A stretch of 64,000 bases of DNA, taken from assembly GCA_002077065.1 (NCBI GenBank), contig NAJO01000005.1, positions 558,001 through 622,000 of the forward strand, in the 5' to 3' direction. Position 1 is the first letter of the stretch, and each line of letters opens with the position of its first letter. Source of the DNA: Cryoendolithus antarcticus (taxonomy: Eukaryota > Ascomycota > Dothideomycetes > Cladosporiales > Cladosporiaceae). Below the pieces are notes generated by a model that did not search any database, was not told where the DNA came from, and saw only the letters and a list, made by a program, of their open reading frames with translations. Made by a program: the position numbers and the translations under genes. This document shows, piece after piece, positions 44,183 to 55,851 of the stretch.

Positions 44183-46812
44183 CTATCGTGCACTAAAAGC
44201 CGAAGCTTCCGGGAACCGTTTCCGCGCAGCCTCCGTGTACTTCTCCTTGGCTGTCGTCTCGGCTTCTATATCATCAAGCAACGACAATCCAGCAAGCGCA
44301 TCTTCTAACGCGACTGTCTCAGACTCCAACGTCTTGTTCAGGTCTCCAGCGCTCTTCTCAGCAGACTTGTCGTCTGCTGCTCTCCGCACGCGGATCACGG
44401 CTTGTACATGTGGTGCGCTGTTTGCGTGTCTCTCGAGGTAGTGTTCGTTGTGCTTGGTGATGTCTTCGTCGGCGTGTTTGTTGGGGAAGGCAGCTTCGAT
44501 CGTTTCTTTGACGGCTGAAGGGAGATCGCTGGAGTCGGCTTTGAGGGCAAGCTTGAGGCGGCTACCGAGCTCGTGAACCCGTGGACTGCTTGAGTCGAGT
44601 TCTCGGACTGCGAGGAAGCACTTGAGTGCTGGCAGGTACTTTTCTGGAAGCCATTGTCAGTATGTGCTCAAGCGTAATAAAACAAGATGGACTCACTTCT
44701 CCGAATGTACACCTCAAACCCAGCCACCTGCGCAGCAAGACTCTTCGGACTGAGCTCCAATAGCGGACTCAAGTACTTCATGGCCTCCTCAAGCGGTTTA
44801 TCGCCAATGTTCTTGAATGCCTCCGTTCCTTGCGGATCTGCGTCTTCCTTCTTCTTCGCATCCTCATCGTCAGTCTTCGGCGTAGCCTTCTTCGCAGCTG
44901 CCAGCTTCTTCTCAGCCTCAGCTTTCTCTGCCGCCTTCCGTGCCTTAGCCGCAGCCTTCTTCTCTGCGCTGCTATGGCCAGTGCCGTTCATGTGACCTCC
45001 TTTCACTAGCTCGGGACGATCGTGAAGTAAGGTCAAGATCCGGATCGCTGACAACGCAGCTCGCGAAAAGAACGGATGCTCTCGTAGCTTGTCTTCCCAC
45101 CGCATCATGTCTATGTAGGCCCGTATCATGCCTTTCCGCAAGCTGAAGGAGTGAAAGTCGAATTGGTCGTCTGTCCAGGTGTCGAAGATATCATAGACGG
45201 ACTTGAAGCGCTTCAGTGCAAGTGCATACTTGCCTTGCCGTAGGTAGCTCTCGCCGTCTTCTGTGATAAACCATACACACTGCATATCGAGTAGATCACC
45301 GAGAGGTCCTCCAACAGCCTCCTTTCGAGTGAACATGCCCATCGTATCGATTGCTGGCTGGTGCTCGTCGTTTCGTAGTTGGTACTTGGCGCACTTTGTA
45401 TTGATGTACCGATCGCTTTTGTCCATTTCTCTTGCAGCATCCATGGCTTTCGAAGCAGCTGCAGTATTGCCCTGATGCTTCATTATCCTCGCACGCGTCA
45501 TGTGGTAGGTGTAGTCGGTTTTCGAGGCGCTGATCTCGATGGCTCTCTCGATATGCTGCTGCGCTCGCTCGGCATCTCGGCAAAGGTAGTAGTCGTAATG
45601 CTGTGCAAGGAAGTAGTTCACACTCAGGCCCCAGTTCTTTGCGATTACCTCTGGTGACACAGCTTTGCTCGACTCTGACCGTTCAATCCCTCCATTGGCT
45701 TCTCGCTGCTCAGCACCGCCATTGGTGTATGGCTCTTCTTCCGAGTAGCCCTTGACCAAGTCGACGATCGTCTCCATCTTCACAGGATCAGCGTACAGTT
45801 GTTTCGTGTTGGCGAAAGTGCTCGGGACGCCTTTGGTAAACATCCGTCGCAAGTATCGGTCAGCATGCTCTCGGAACACATCGCCCTCCAGAAAGTCCAG
45901 AGGCATGCGCCGCGCTGCATCCCGTCGCTCGCTCTTGCTCGCGTACTCTTCGTACAGCTCCAGAAGCTTCGCTTGATCTTCCTTCTTCGACCTGTCCAGC
46001 CCACAAGCCTTCTCCAGGCCCTCAAAGTAAGCTCTCCGCTCCGTGTTGCGATTCAGCAACGATCTGTACGCCTTCTCCGCCTCCGCCTTCTTCTCCAGCT
46101 TCAGCAGATACTCCGCCTTCATCTCCATCACCGCCACGCGATCAATCGCATTCTTGTACACCCCCTCCAAATGCTCCAGCGCTCTCTGCATATCTCCATT
46201 TTCGGCGATAATCGTATTCTTGTACAGCACTGCTTCCTGATGCTCCATGTCCCCCTTCCCGGGCGTCTGCTTCAGCGTCTCCTCATACCGATGCAGGATA
46301 TCCTCTGCAGCCGCCAGATCCCCATTGAGGTGCTGCGCAATCGCCAAAGCAGTCCAATTCGATCTCAGCTGCGGCTTCGCCTGTAGCATCTGCTGTCTGC
46401 TCGCCGTTAAGCCTGTGAAGTCCCTCATCTGCGCCTGCAACAATGCGAGATCCCGTTGGATCTGCACGCTATCCGGATCCAGCTTCAGCGCGAATCGGTA
46501 CGCCTTGAGCGCCTCCTCATAGTTCCGTACTCCGCGGTAGAGCAAGCCGTAGACGTGCCAGCAAACATGCGACTTCATGGCGTTCTTAAGCGCGGTTTTG
46601 CACAGTTCGAAGGCCTCATCTTGCTTCCCCTGATTGCTCAGGATAAGCGCTTTCATAGCTTGAGTGTCGCCATGATCGGGCTGTTTGCGGAGGATCTGCT
46701 CGGCGGCTTTGAGACCTTTCTTGTATTGCTTCGTCTCATAGTTTTGGACCAGGTGTCTGAAGAGTGTGGCTTCCTTCGATTGAAGCTGTTGGTTCGAGGG
46801 TTTCACCGCCAT
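44183..46812 (-). CDS. NAT1: NatA N-terminal acetyltransferase auxiliary subunit (Naa15/Nat1)
   Basis: Exons 46812-44697 and 44643-44183 (intron 53 nt, GTGAGT..CAG with branch ACTGAC); 858 aa. Naa15 anchors the catalytic Naa10 to the ribosome and wraps around it; NatA acetylates nascent Ser/Ala/Thr/Gly N-termini. The protein is almost entirely helical TPR-like repeats, starting MAVKPSNQQLQSKEATLFRH, with QYKKGLKAAEQILRKQPDHG, ALKAYRFALKLDPDSVQIQR and SNWTALAIAQHLNGDLAAAE; a charged Ala/Lys-rich linker lies near residue 620-660. Exon 2 (KKYLPALKCFLAVRELDSSS...) contains the conserved C-terminal segment with RHANSAPHVQAVIRVR. Length agrees with the family (~850 aa). Confidence 0.93.
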
Positions 46813-47293
46813 GCTGGGCGATCAGGCAGTCGGAACCCGTGGAACAAGATTGCGCTGTATGAGCGCTCACGTGCGCCTTAGGCTGCTGTGGTCGAGTCTC
46901 GAATTCGCGAAGATTGAACGAGTGGCAGAGCCAGAAGCTTGGAGACAACAAAGCACCACGAAGGTAGCTGATCAGTGAGTGCGAGAGTTAAGAGAGTACG
47001 CACAGTAGGTAAGGACGGGAGTCATAGACACAATTGTAGACACGATTCGAGCTCCGTGATTGATAGGGCAACGTTCTCGAATGAAGCTCAGGAAATCCAC
47101 ACTTGCGGGGAGCGTTGCCAAGGCTTCACTTTGACGACCAGACTGGGTTGCGAAAGACTCGTGACACGGAAGATAAAAGGAAATCTGGCTGGTGACAATG
47201 ATGCTGCTGAAACACAGAACGCCTACGTAATTTCATAGCCCGGGTATCTCAATCTGCGCCGAGGTAGCTTCATCCCTATTCTTTCCTACTCTA
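46813..47293. other. Intergenic, 481 bp
   Basis: Promoter of NAT1 and downstream region of the next minus-strand gene. No gene, RNA or repeat seen. Confidence 0.4.
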
Positions 47294-48683
47294 TCACCGC
47301 CTTGCCCGATCGCACTGCTCGATGAAGCGATATATGCCCTCGAAGTCGTGGTACTCGAGCGGCGAGTGCTTTTCAGAAACGGAGTGGCTGCCAGACCGTA
47401 CGGACTCATACCCCGAAGGCGAGTACAGGAATTCATCTTCAGCAATAACATCCTCGAGACCCGAGTCCGAATGCGTAGAATATGCTTCATGGCTTTCCGA
47501 GGGCGTAAACAGCATATCTTCTAGCTGGATGAGTGGACCCTTCTTGTTGTATATCGGCTCCTCGAAGAAGCTTGCGCACTCGGAAACCTCCGCACTAGGT
47601 GCGAAGGGGAAGAGGAGCGCTATTTCGGTCCCGGCAAAGCTGTCGAAGGCTTCGTCTTGCGTCACCACGCCTCGGGTGACGTTGAGCTCTTCACACAATC
47701 GCTCAACTGAGCCAGCGTCCACACCGGGAAAGTGCACCCGTATGCCCGAGTCTTGATATGTGATAGGCAAGTCCCCCAGTGCCGACAGTCGCTTCAGGTC
47801 GTTGAGCACAGCGGCGAGATCCTTGAGGACACGCGAGAAGTCGACCGAGAGGACGTCGAGAAGACCTTCGGTGTTGAGATGGTCGATCGAGGCGCACGAG
47901 GTCGAGTTGAAGCCGGCGAGACCGGCTAGCGGCGTAAGAGCGGTGATCGTGGGGTTGACTGGAAAGTCGACCCACGAGCCCGGTGTAGCTTTCGGAACAG
48001 AACGCATCTTCTTTCCGGTCTCCGCTTGCAACGAAGTGACAGCCTTGTACCTCTTCCCGCCAGTGATTCGAGAAGTGCCGTCAAACTGCGCCTTGTTTCC
48101 AGAAATGAAGAAGGCTCGCACGGCTTGCGAGACGTTCTGCACGACTTGCGCCTGGCTGGCTGGGCCATGTGAGAAGAATCTTGCACCTCCTACTCGCCCA
48201 GAACCAACGCTGTAGCCGCCAGCTGTTCTGCCCAGTGCGCCTCCGGTCAAGTTTGGTCGAAGGGTGGAGTTGAACGGACTGCGCCCGTTCGAGTGTCCGA
48301 TGATTGTGCTTACGCGGGACTTGGGGAATGATGCACGATCATACTTGATGCCAGACCTTGATGCTGACGAGCTGAAGTGTCGGATCTAGATCGAAATCAT
48401 GAGCCATGTCTACCTGCTAGGAAAGTTCATATATACTCACTGTAGCGTCTAGAGATCCCCTCGACGTGCTGTACCATCGCGACTGACTCTGTCGAATGCG
48501 TGCGAGCGGATGCGTCGGGTGATGTTTGCTATTGCGAACCAGGATCGGTTCGAGTTGGGCTTGTGCTTTAGGTGCGAGCTCGGCGTCGAGTGCTTTGGCT
48601 ACCTTTTGGAAGGCAGCCTTCAGGCTCTTGGCATGCCTCGCTATGAGGCTGTGCCAATGCACCATGCCTGGTATAGGCGGCAT
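47294..48683 (-). CDS. Conserved fungal protein with probable mitochondrial presequence
   Basis: Exons 48683-48441 and 48385-47294 (intron 55 nt, GTGAGT..TAG); 444 aa. It starts MPPIPGMVHWHSLIARHAKS followed by a basic helix (LKAAFQKVAKALDAELAPK) and later RHFSSSASRSG and RVGGARFFSHGPASQAQVV, both mitochondrial-looking. The middle (QNVSQAVRAFFISGNKAQFD) and the WVDFPVNPTITAL block are typical of a family that is, as I remember, often annotated in fungi as casein kinase II beta-2-like, although no CK2-beta zinc finger is visible here. The C-terminus is acidic and Ser-rich and may be phosphorylated. A single conserved family in filamentous fungi is likely; function unknown. The join restores the conserved run from ATIRHFSS. 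Confidence 0.75.
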
Positions 48684-49073
48684 GGTGGCGATTTGATGTG
48701 CTGTCGCAAGGTGGAGTGGTGGTGTTGATGATGAAGTCCAGCCGCAACGCGAAGGTGGAGGTGGCGACGCATGCTGGACCCTGGCGGAACGGCCGGAAGC
48801 TTGGTATATGCGGATGCGGAACTCTCTTTCACGCGACACGAATCGACCCATGAGCAACCGGAGAGCAGTCCAAATACTTCTACCGAGAAATCGTACTACA
48901 CTGTTTATCCACTTTTGTCGGTCTTGGCTTGCAAACGCACCTTATGAGTCGGACCTGATCAACGAGGATTGTGCCATGGCGAGGACTATGCCATCCGTCG
49001 ACGGTCGTCAGGAAGGTCGAGAGTATCCTTCCGTTGAACCTTAGGCCGCGCGACTGTTGCAGACCAGGCCATC
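48684..49073. promoter_or_regulatory. Divergent promoter region upstream of SCAP
   Basis: 390 bp between two divergent starts. I did not identify sterol-regulatory-element-like sites with confidence. Confidence 0.35.
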
Positions 49074-52000
49074 ATGATCTGGTTCCTGCTCTACCCCATC
49101 AGAGGAACAACAAATCCGCCTCGACTCGCAGATGATCATCCGATCAGGCGAGCGTTCTATCGACATGGCTTCTACACCGCGCAGCACTGGCTCATTGCTA
49201 TGTTAGTCTCTGTGGCCATTGGCGTGGCACTCAGCTATCCCACCGTCTTTCTGTCCGAAAATCCGACAGCAGGCTTCACGAGCATGCCACGTGATGTGTG
49301 GACAACCGCGAAGCCTGTTGGCGTCGATCAAGGGTTCCGAGCCGACGTCGAGATGCGTCAGGTTTGGGTCCATGGCAGCTACATGCAGGCACTTCAGCAT
49401 GATGTCTTGAAAAGTGCACTGGTAATCCAGCAGACGCTTGTGGGGGAAGAGACTCTGCCCTCTAGTCAGCCAGAGCCGAATGACCAGATCGCTCACAGCG
49501 AGCTGAGCTGGGGCTATCACAGCCCACTCTTCTACTGGAACAATTCGGCAGACACCATCGACCGTGATTCTGATGTTGTACGCACAGTCAACGAGCAGTC
49601 AAAAACGACCTCATCCTTGAACGTTGCATTGCGACCAGCTTCTGTCCTGGCCGGGAAAGCTTTTCATCACCGCAAGCTCATCGCAGCGGATGCCCTTGTA
49701 CTCACTCTCATGAATAAGGTCGAAGATGGCGTGGGTAGTAAGTGGCAAGCCAAGATGCACAATCTTGAGTACAAAGCCTGTGAGAACTGCACACTTTACC
49801 CACCTCATGGAGAGATCAGTCGCAGTCGACTCTACGAGTTCTCCTTCAAGCCAATCAGTACTCGGGAGAACCTTGCTCTTGCCTTTGCTTACGGGTGTAT
49901 GCTACTATACGTGCTCGTGAGCCTTCGAAGGCTGCGAGCATTCCACAGCCGGTTTGGGCTGGTCGTCACAGCTGTCACGCAATTGACTACATCAATTCTG
50001 GCGTCCTTCACGATCTGCGGCGTGCTCAAGATCAATCTTGCGACGATCCCATCGAATGCTTACCCCTTCATTGTGCTCGTCATCGGCCTGGAAAACATGT
50101 TTAGGATAATCAATGCCGTCCTTGCATATCCACCGACTATGGCGACTGACGTACGAATCGCGAACGCGTTGGGTGACATTGGGCCCCTATCAGTGGCAAC
50201 AGCTATACAGAACATCATCATTCTGTGGCTCCTCGCCATTGTTGTCTCACCTGGCGTCAAGGCTTTCTGTGCATTTGCAGCAATAGCCACGCTCTTCGAC
50301 TCTTTCTTCTTACTTACGTTCTTCGTCGCAGTTCTCAACGTTGACATACGTCGTCTCGAGCTCCAGGACTCACTATCACGCTCAAGTAAGACTAGATCGC
50401 CCAGTCGACGATCACCGGAACAGCGCAGTTGGCTTGACGCAATGATGCACGGACGACTGCCGTTCAGCACCCGGATGGCGGGCTCAGTCGTGACAACTAC
50501 CTTTATTCTCTCTTTGAATTATCACTTCTTCGAGACTCGAGAAAAGGCAATGACTTTACGACATCTCGTTGGTCTCTTCCTCGGCAAACTGAGGAGTGAT
50601 ATACCAGCTCTTGCCGATTTCGAGTACACCGCTACACCTCCGATGAACGTCTCGATCACCCCTGGCGAGTGGATTCGTATGCAAGACTTCGACACTGCCC
50701 GCGAGGTAATGCGCCTCGTCGAGCCCGGGGCGAGTGACTTTGTGATCCGGATATTCTCCCCACTCATTGTAGTGCTGTCAGGCGCTGATCGAACGGGAGT
50801 GCCTCATGGCTTCGACGTCCTGACTGATGCTCTGAGATCGTTCGCACTCCACCACTTCTACCCCTTTGCAGTGGCTGTTGTATTCGTGGTGACATTTGTC
50901 GCAGTGCTCATGAACTTTCTACTCTGGGCTGAATCATCCGACACGTCGGACGCCTCGTCTGCTCGCATGGAAGAGCCACTCAAGGTCGCTCATGTGGCTC
51001 TTCCCCACAGACTGGATATCGTCAAGATCGCGGGCTCACGGCATGGACACTTCGCCACGGTTGCACTAGATCGGAGCATCGCTGTCACAACGCTGAATCG
51101 TAGTCAAGAGGCCTATTCTGTCGAGGCCATTTCCCAGGAGCTGATCTGTCGCCTCCGATGGCCTCTGTACAACGTCGCGCTCAGCGAAGATGGGTCATTC
51201 CTGGCCGTCCATTGTGCCGACGATCATATCGCATTCTACTCGACCAAAGACCACAGCCTTTTGAAGCGTTCGCTACGATGCCCAGATGATCACCCTGCTG
51301 TGCTCTTTGACTTCTGTCAGATGCCCACAGATAAAAGACAAGAGACCTTGTTCGTGGCTATCACCGCGGGCGGCCGCATTGCTACCATCGAGATGGGACA
51401 AGGCACATGCCACATAGCAGAATTAACCGCGAGGCCACTAAGAGGAGCCGTGCTGATGGCAGATAAGGCAGATTGCCGACTGTTCATCATCACCGACGAT
51501 GCACGAGTAACGGCTTACTCGTTGATTGATACGTCTTGGTCCTACGTCGCGTCAGCACAACTACACCGTCCATCAGGTGCAGGATTGATCGACAGCTTCG
51601 TCTCTGTGAGAGTCGTTGATGACGCGGACCCACGGTTGCTGGCCATTGGGATCGCCAACAAAGTTCATTTCGTTGACTTGGGTACATTGGATACCATCTC
51701 CATTATGCAATCGTTGCACCCAACAGTCAATGCCACGAACGTACTGGGCAGTCCCTCCAAGTGCACAACATGTGGTGCATCGGCCTTCGACAGACTGGCT
51801 GTTGTCGGGGACGCCAAGGACGGCCACACGATCCAGCTCACCACAAGAAGTAGCGCGGAATTGGCTGAAGGCCATCGCAATGTTTGCTTGACAGCGGACG
51901 ACATCGCTTGTCACTCTCTGTCGAAAGCGCCTGCCTCAGATTCGAGCATACGATCTCCGGGTACCTGGAAAGCTCTGCCTTCGCATGCCATACTCGGCAT

Positions 52001-52361
52001 TAGACAGCAGCCCATCGCCTCACGAGACACATCACCGAGTAATGTCCGCAACCGCAAGACAACGAGGCAAAGTGAAACCGAAACTGACAAAGACAACTGG
52101 GAAGCCTATGCGTACACTCTGGCCGGCGAGACACATGTCATCGATCTTTCGGGTGACGACAGTGGGCATGAGGCATCACTGTATGTCACAGAGCCTGGTC
52201 CAATCGCAGCTCTCGGACCTCAGTCTGTTGCTGTGGCCTTCGGAAACTGTGTCAAAGTCTTGACATTCAACCCGCCACGCACGGCTGGTCCGACGTGGTC
52301 TGCGCAGACGCTAAACGGAGATACGAGAAGACGGCCGGTCGAGGCTAGGAAAGTGCAGTAA
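49074..52361 (+). CDS. SCP1: SREBP cleavage-activating protein (SCAP/Scp1)
   Basis: Single exon, 1095 aa. SCAP senses sterols in the ER membrane and escorts the transcription factor SREBP to proteolytic activation; in fungi this pathway controls ergosterol synthesis and growth under low oxygen. It opens MIWFLLYPIRGTTNPPRLAD, then a first membrane span (HWLIAMLVSVAIGVALSYP) and a large lumenal loop to ~260. The sterol-sensing domain covers ~264-430: five spans, with VIGLENMFRIINAVLAYPP and ALGDIGPLSVATAIQNIIIL. Further spans lie near 465 and 600-625, and a cytosolic C-terminal half (~640-1090) reads as degenerate WD40 beta-propeller repeats (RLDIVKIAGSRHGHFATVAL, LYNVALSEDGSFLAVHCADD). The ATG at 49074 matches the usual fungal N-terminus. 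No intron is needed. Confidence 0.9.
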   Translation: MIWFLLYPIRGTTNPPRLADDHPIRRAFYRHGFYTAQHWLIAMLVSVAIGVALSYPTVFLSENPTAGFTSMPRDVWTTAKPVGVDQGFRADVEMRQVWVHGSYMQALQHDVLKSALVIQQTLVGEETLPSSQPEPNDQIAHSELSWGYHSPLFYWNNSADTIDRDSDVVRTVNEQSKTTSSLNVALRPASVLAGKAFHHRKLIAADALVLTLMNKVEDGVGSKWQAKMHNLEYKACENCTLYPPHGEISRSRLYEFSFKPISTRENLALAFAYGCMLLYVLVSLRRLRAFHSRFGLVVTAVTQLTTSILASFTICGVLKINLATIPSNAYPFIVLVIGLENMFRIINAVLAYPPTMATDVRIANALGDIGPLSVATAIQNIIILWLLAIVVSPGVKAFCAFAAIATLFDSFFLLTFFVAVLNVDIRRLELQDSLSRSSKTRSPSRRSPEQRSWLDAMMHGRLPFSTRMAGSVVTTTFILSLNYHFFETREKAMTLRHLVGLFLGKLRSDIPALADFEYTATPPMNVSITPGEWIRMQDFDTAREVMRLVEPGASDFVIRIFSPLIVVLSGADRTGVPHGFDVLTDALRSFALHHFYPFAVAVVFVVTFVAVLMNFLLWAESSDTSDASSARMEEPLKVAHVALPHRLDIVKIAGSRHGHFATVALDRSIAVTTLNRSQEAYSVEAISQELICRLRWPLYNVALSEDGSFLAVHCADDHIAFYSTKDHSLLKRSLRCPDDHPAVLFDFCQMPTDKRQETLFVAITAGGRIATIEMGQGTCHIAELTARPLRGAVLMADKADCRLFIITDDARVTAYSLIDTSWSYVASAQLHRPSGAGLIDSFVSVRVVDDADPRLLAIGIANKVHFVDLGTLDTISIMQSLHPTVNATNVLGSPSKCTTCGASAFDRLAVVGDAKDGHTIQLTTRSSAELAEGHRNVCLTADDIACHSLSKAPASDSSIRSPGTWKALPSHAILGIRQQPIASRDTSPSNVRNRKTTRQSETETDKDNWEAYAYTLAGETHVIDLSGDDSGHEASLYVTEPGPIAALGPQSVAVAFGNCVKVLTFNPPRTAGPTWSAQTLNGDTRRRPVEARKVQ

Positions 52362-53043
52362 GTGAGTAGACTGTAGAACACGCATTGTATAGATAGCTTG
52401 ATGTATGACATGAAACTTAGGGGTCGTAGGTCTTCACTCACACAGTAATTGACAGTGCTTACGGTGGTATCGACTTCTTCAGTGACGATTTATCGCACTC
52501 GACACACCATCGAGTCGGTCCACTCTACTCCTCTGTTTCTATACTACTTAGGTTGGCGCCCCACCGTCATGGTGCGTGTTATGAACGCTTCGGCAATGGT
52601 ATGGCGACCATTGAGACAATGTACCCAATCCTATATTTCTGCTCGAAAAGCTTTTGGGAAGGCCGAGCACCTCGCACGGCAAACTCGTAGCCATGCCAAA
52701 AAGCGACCCTTATCCTACAATGACTACGGGAAAGCTTACAGTAGACGGTCAGTCTCCCGCCAGCTCCGATCTGTACGATCCGGTTGGTCTTGCTACCTTT
52801 GTCCCCTAAGTTTGTTTTGCATTGGCTGTGTTCAAAGAGTATATGGCTACGCTCTCGTGTTCCACTACCCTACGAGTCATTGCGCAACCGTCACGTCCTG
52901 GTACCCGAGCGTTTGGACATCAGGAACGGCGCCCGCAACTGCGAACACTCTCTCAACTTGCACGACGCACACAGAACGTCGATTGGTCGCATTCAATTGA
53001 ACATCTCGAGCTAGCCTTAATCTCACTGATGTCTGTGAAAGCA
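52362..53043. other. Intergenic, 682 bp
   Basis: Between the convergent SCAP and alpha/beta-hydrolase genes. A plus-strand frame from 52822 runs antisense through the hydrolase and is a shadow. Nothing else seen. Confidence 0.45.
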
Positions 53044-53880
53044 TCAAGCCTGCTCAACGCATTCAATGATCCAGTCTGCGGTTTTCTCGGGGATCGACAC
53101 GTAAGGGAAATGCATACAGTGCAGCACATCCGTCCTGACCTGAATGCCAGCCTTTCCCGCGACGTCAAAGTCCTGCTGCCAGATCTTAGAGTCACTCATC
53201 CCACCCACGGTCCAGAAAATCGGCCGCTTCTTGAGATTCTCCACAGTCGCGAGCTCCCCAGTAGCGGTTTCGTAGCCATTGACTATGACCCGCATCCAAG
53301 TCACGTAGTTGCGCGACAGCCGCGAACGGTACTCGGGTCCAAGGGCATCCCACTTCGCTTTGCCATTATTTTCTTCCTGCTCGATGAAGACATTTGCGAA
53401 GAATTGACCACATATCGACGATACTTCGTCGTCTGATTTCCGCTGGATCTCGTCGAACCCGGGGAATGGCCCGAGAGGCACTTCGTGGACAATACCGCAC
53501 TTCGCTCGCTCGGGATGCAAGGCAAGGATTGCGAGCACGGCGCCGCCGCCCGACGAACTGCCGAAGAACGCGGCGCGGTCGAGCTGCAGAGTGTCGAGGA
53601 GACCGACTATTTGACGAGCGACACCCTCGGGTGTGGTCGGCGTGTATGCTTCCTTCGGCGCTGTTGTGCGAGAGAAGCCGGGCATATCGAACGAAAGAGC
53701 GTGTCTGCCCGAAGCCGCGAGGAGAGTGCCTACCTCGCGGAGATTCCCGCAGTCTCCTTCGCCCGAAGGTATAAGCACAATGGGCGTCGCGTCCTTGGCC
53801 GGAGTGGTCTTGTCGCTCGGTGAGAAGCGCTCCACGTACCAAGCGATGCCATCAGGCGTTTTGACTGTCATAGATTCCAT
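53044..53880 (-). CDS. Alpha/beta-hydrolase fold protein
   Basis: Single exon, 278 aa from ATG 53880; the frame also contains an ATG at 53976 (32 codons upstream, MIQHCCSARTPLRS), which could add a short N-terminal extension. Fold landmarks: PIVLIPSGEGDCGNLREVG (oxyanion loop region, with an unusual SGEG), HALSFDMPGFSRT, the nucleophile elbow FFGSSSGGGAVL (Ser109), and a C-terminal LHCMHFPYVSIPE where the catalytic His is expected. The acid is probably Asp near GGMSDSKIWQQDFDV. Substrate cannot be told; similar fungal proteins act as esterases, epoxide hydrolases or lactonases. No signal peptide, so probably cytosolic. The neighbourhood shows no biosynthetic cluster. Confidence 0.8.
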   Translation of the reverse strand: MESMTVKTPDGIAWYVERFSPSDKTTPAKDATPIVLIPSGEGDCGNLREVGTLLAASGRHALSFDMPGFSRTTAPKEAYTPTTPEGVARQIVGLLDTLQLDRAAFFGSSSGGGAVLAILALHPERAKCGIVHEVPLGPFPGFDEIQRKSDDEVSSICGQFFANVFIEQEENNGKAKWDALGPEYRSRLSRNYVTWMRVIVNGYETATGELATVENLKKRPIFWTVGGMSDSKIWQQDFDVAGKAGIQVRTDVLHCMHFPYVSIPEKTADWIIECVEQA

Positions 53881-55851
53881 GGCCAAGAGCGTTGCTGGGT
53901 TTGCACGGTCAGGAAAGGACGAGTGGAAACCAATTGACCGTAGAGGCGTGCGAGCGCTACAGCAATGTTGTATCATCTGGAGTATAAGATGTGGTACCTA
54001 CAGTTGCGGGGAAATGATCGCAGTATCCTTGTTCCCGCGAGTGTAAATGTGGGACAATTCACGTGCTTTGTGGACTCCAACGTCGCTCGAGATGCGAGCT
54101 CAGGTTTCAACAAGAGTGACAACTGACCACCAAGTGGTAATCGACTGTAGACGGTTAAGACGGTAACATCATGTCCATGTATGATCAGCAAGGCGTTGAC
54201 ATTCGCGCGCCGCCACATCTGATCAATGCTGAAGCAAAGGCCAGGTCAAAGCATGGACCAAATCGCTCCTCAAGTGCCTATCGAAGCCTAGACGATCTTA
54301 TGTACCCAGGCTCCTACTCCAACCTCATCTAAGCACACAGATCAGGTTCACAGCTTCGTCCACTCGCGAAAGGCGTGGGAAGGCAGGACTCTCCGCCCAA
54401 TTGAGCCCATAGTTTAGTCGAAGCGGCTCGAGATACCTAGAAGCATGATATGAGTGGGTGTATGCACAAAGCTTTCATTGGCAGCGGTATAGCATATCAG
54501 GCACTTCCATGTCCCACGCCCCTCCTTCTCTATATCACTCGAAACGCTTTCCCGGTATTGCGGTGCGTGTCACGGGCACTTCAGCATCACAGGTCGACCA
54601 CTGAGTCAATTACAGACTTTGAGAAAAGCCTTCGGTCCAATACCAATGTGTGACAGGGAAGGAACGTACTCGTCGCGCCTGCCTTCACTGCGCAAAACCT
54701 CATAAGCCTGAGCCATGAGCTTAATCCGACCGCATGTATGCCGACATCACTTCTGTAGATTCGATCCTCCGTGACGATCTTCAATTGGGGAGAAGTCGAG
54801 CACCTTCGCTGGCTGGCCGAAGTTCCCACTGGTGACCGTGCTGCTGACATTGATGGATGTATCGAATTCGCAAAGTCTTTCGAAGCCAAAAGACATTAAA
54901 GAAGTTATGGTCGCACCGCGTCTTGAACCTGACAGCACTCGGTGTTGAAAGGCAGGTATAAAGCTTTCATTGCAGCGGTCTGGCAACAGGCCCTTCCATG
55001 TCGCGCACGCAGCAATGCCCGCGAAAATCTCCCGTCAGCTCGGGACGGGTTAGCTAGAGTCTGGAGATGCAGAGAGCCAGTGCGAATACCAGATCCAGCC
55101 CACCTTGCTGCATGCACCTTGCGATAGATCCCTTACAGTATTGGTGCGACTCCTGGTGCTTTGTGCTTGTCTCCGCGGCGCTCTTCAGATCGCGGTGAGG
55201 CTCGGGCATGCACTCCGCGACTGCGCAAAAGGGACACGCAACCTCGTGACAGCATCTGCAGATGACTCCTCGATCTGTCGCGGGTTGACTATCGAAGACG
55301 CATCGAAGCTCTTGCCCGCGCCTAGCTCTGTCAGCTGCACCTGCTGCGCACGGACTCAGTTAGCGTTGCGTCATTCGTCCAGCGCGGCTCGTTCCTCGTT
55401 ACTCGCCGCCGCACGGCACGCCCTCACTTCAAGCCTCAAGCACCAAACAGCTTGCAGGCGACACCACCTTGCGTCGCAATCCCCGTCGCCAGATCGTGTT
55501 GCTGACTCGGCAGACTATATCCTGCACGATCGCCGCCGTGGGAAGGGCGCCAGCGACCTTAGTGCGCGTGCAGGCGCCGATACAAGGACGGGCGCAATCA
55601 GCCTCCAGCAGCTTAAGCGCGAACCACATCATCGCCAACTTGCGCGCAACAACGCGCATATTGGACCTCACTGGGCTAGACATCCTTACCGAGTCCCGGA
55701 TTTTGGGTCAGACACTGCGTACTTGGCGCGCATCTACCAACACAGGGACCGAGATTGAGCGGCACTGTGCGACGACCGGCCGTTGGTAGCAGTGGTCAAG
55801 CAACGACGGGATGGGATGCTGGCAGCGCTGTCTGCCCAACATACATATGCA
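53881..55851. other. Long intergenic stretch (~2 kb) with a diverged direct repeat
   Basis: No gene that I can support. Around 54464-54520 and 54957-55012 two segments share AAAGCTTTCATTG, then CAGCGGT, then CTTCCATGTC in the same order, a diverged direct repeat ~490 bp apart. A 217-codon plus frame at 55105-55758 is Arg/Ala/Ser-rich without domains and lies in the 5' region of the next gene; I treat it as non-coding. Confidence 0.4.

Noticed and set aside
52822..53436. 204-codon plus-strand frame
   Set aside because: Mostly antisense to the alpha/beta-hydrolase gene; no domain, and the hydrolase on the other strand has clear motifs.
55105..55758. 217-codon Arg/Ala/Ser-rich plus-strand frame
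   Set aside because: No recognisable domain; composition and position fit the leader or promoter region of NPL6.
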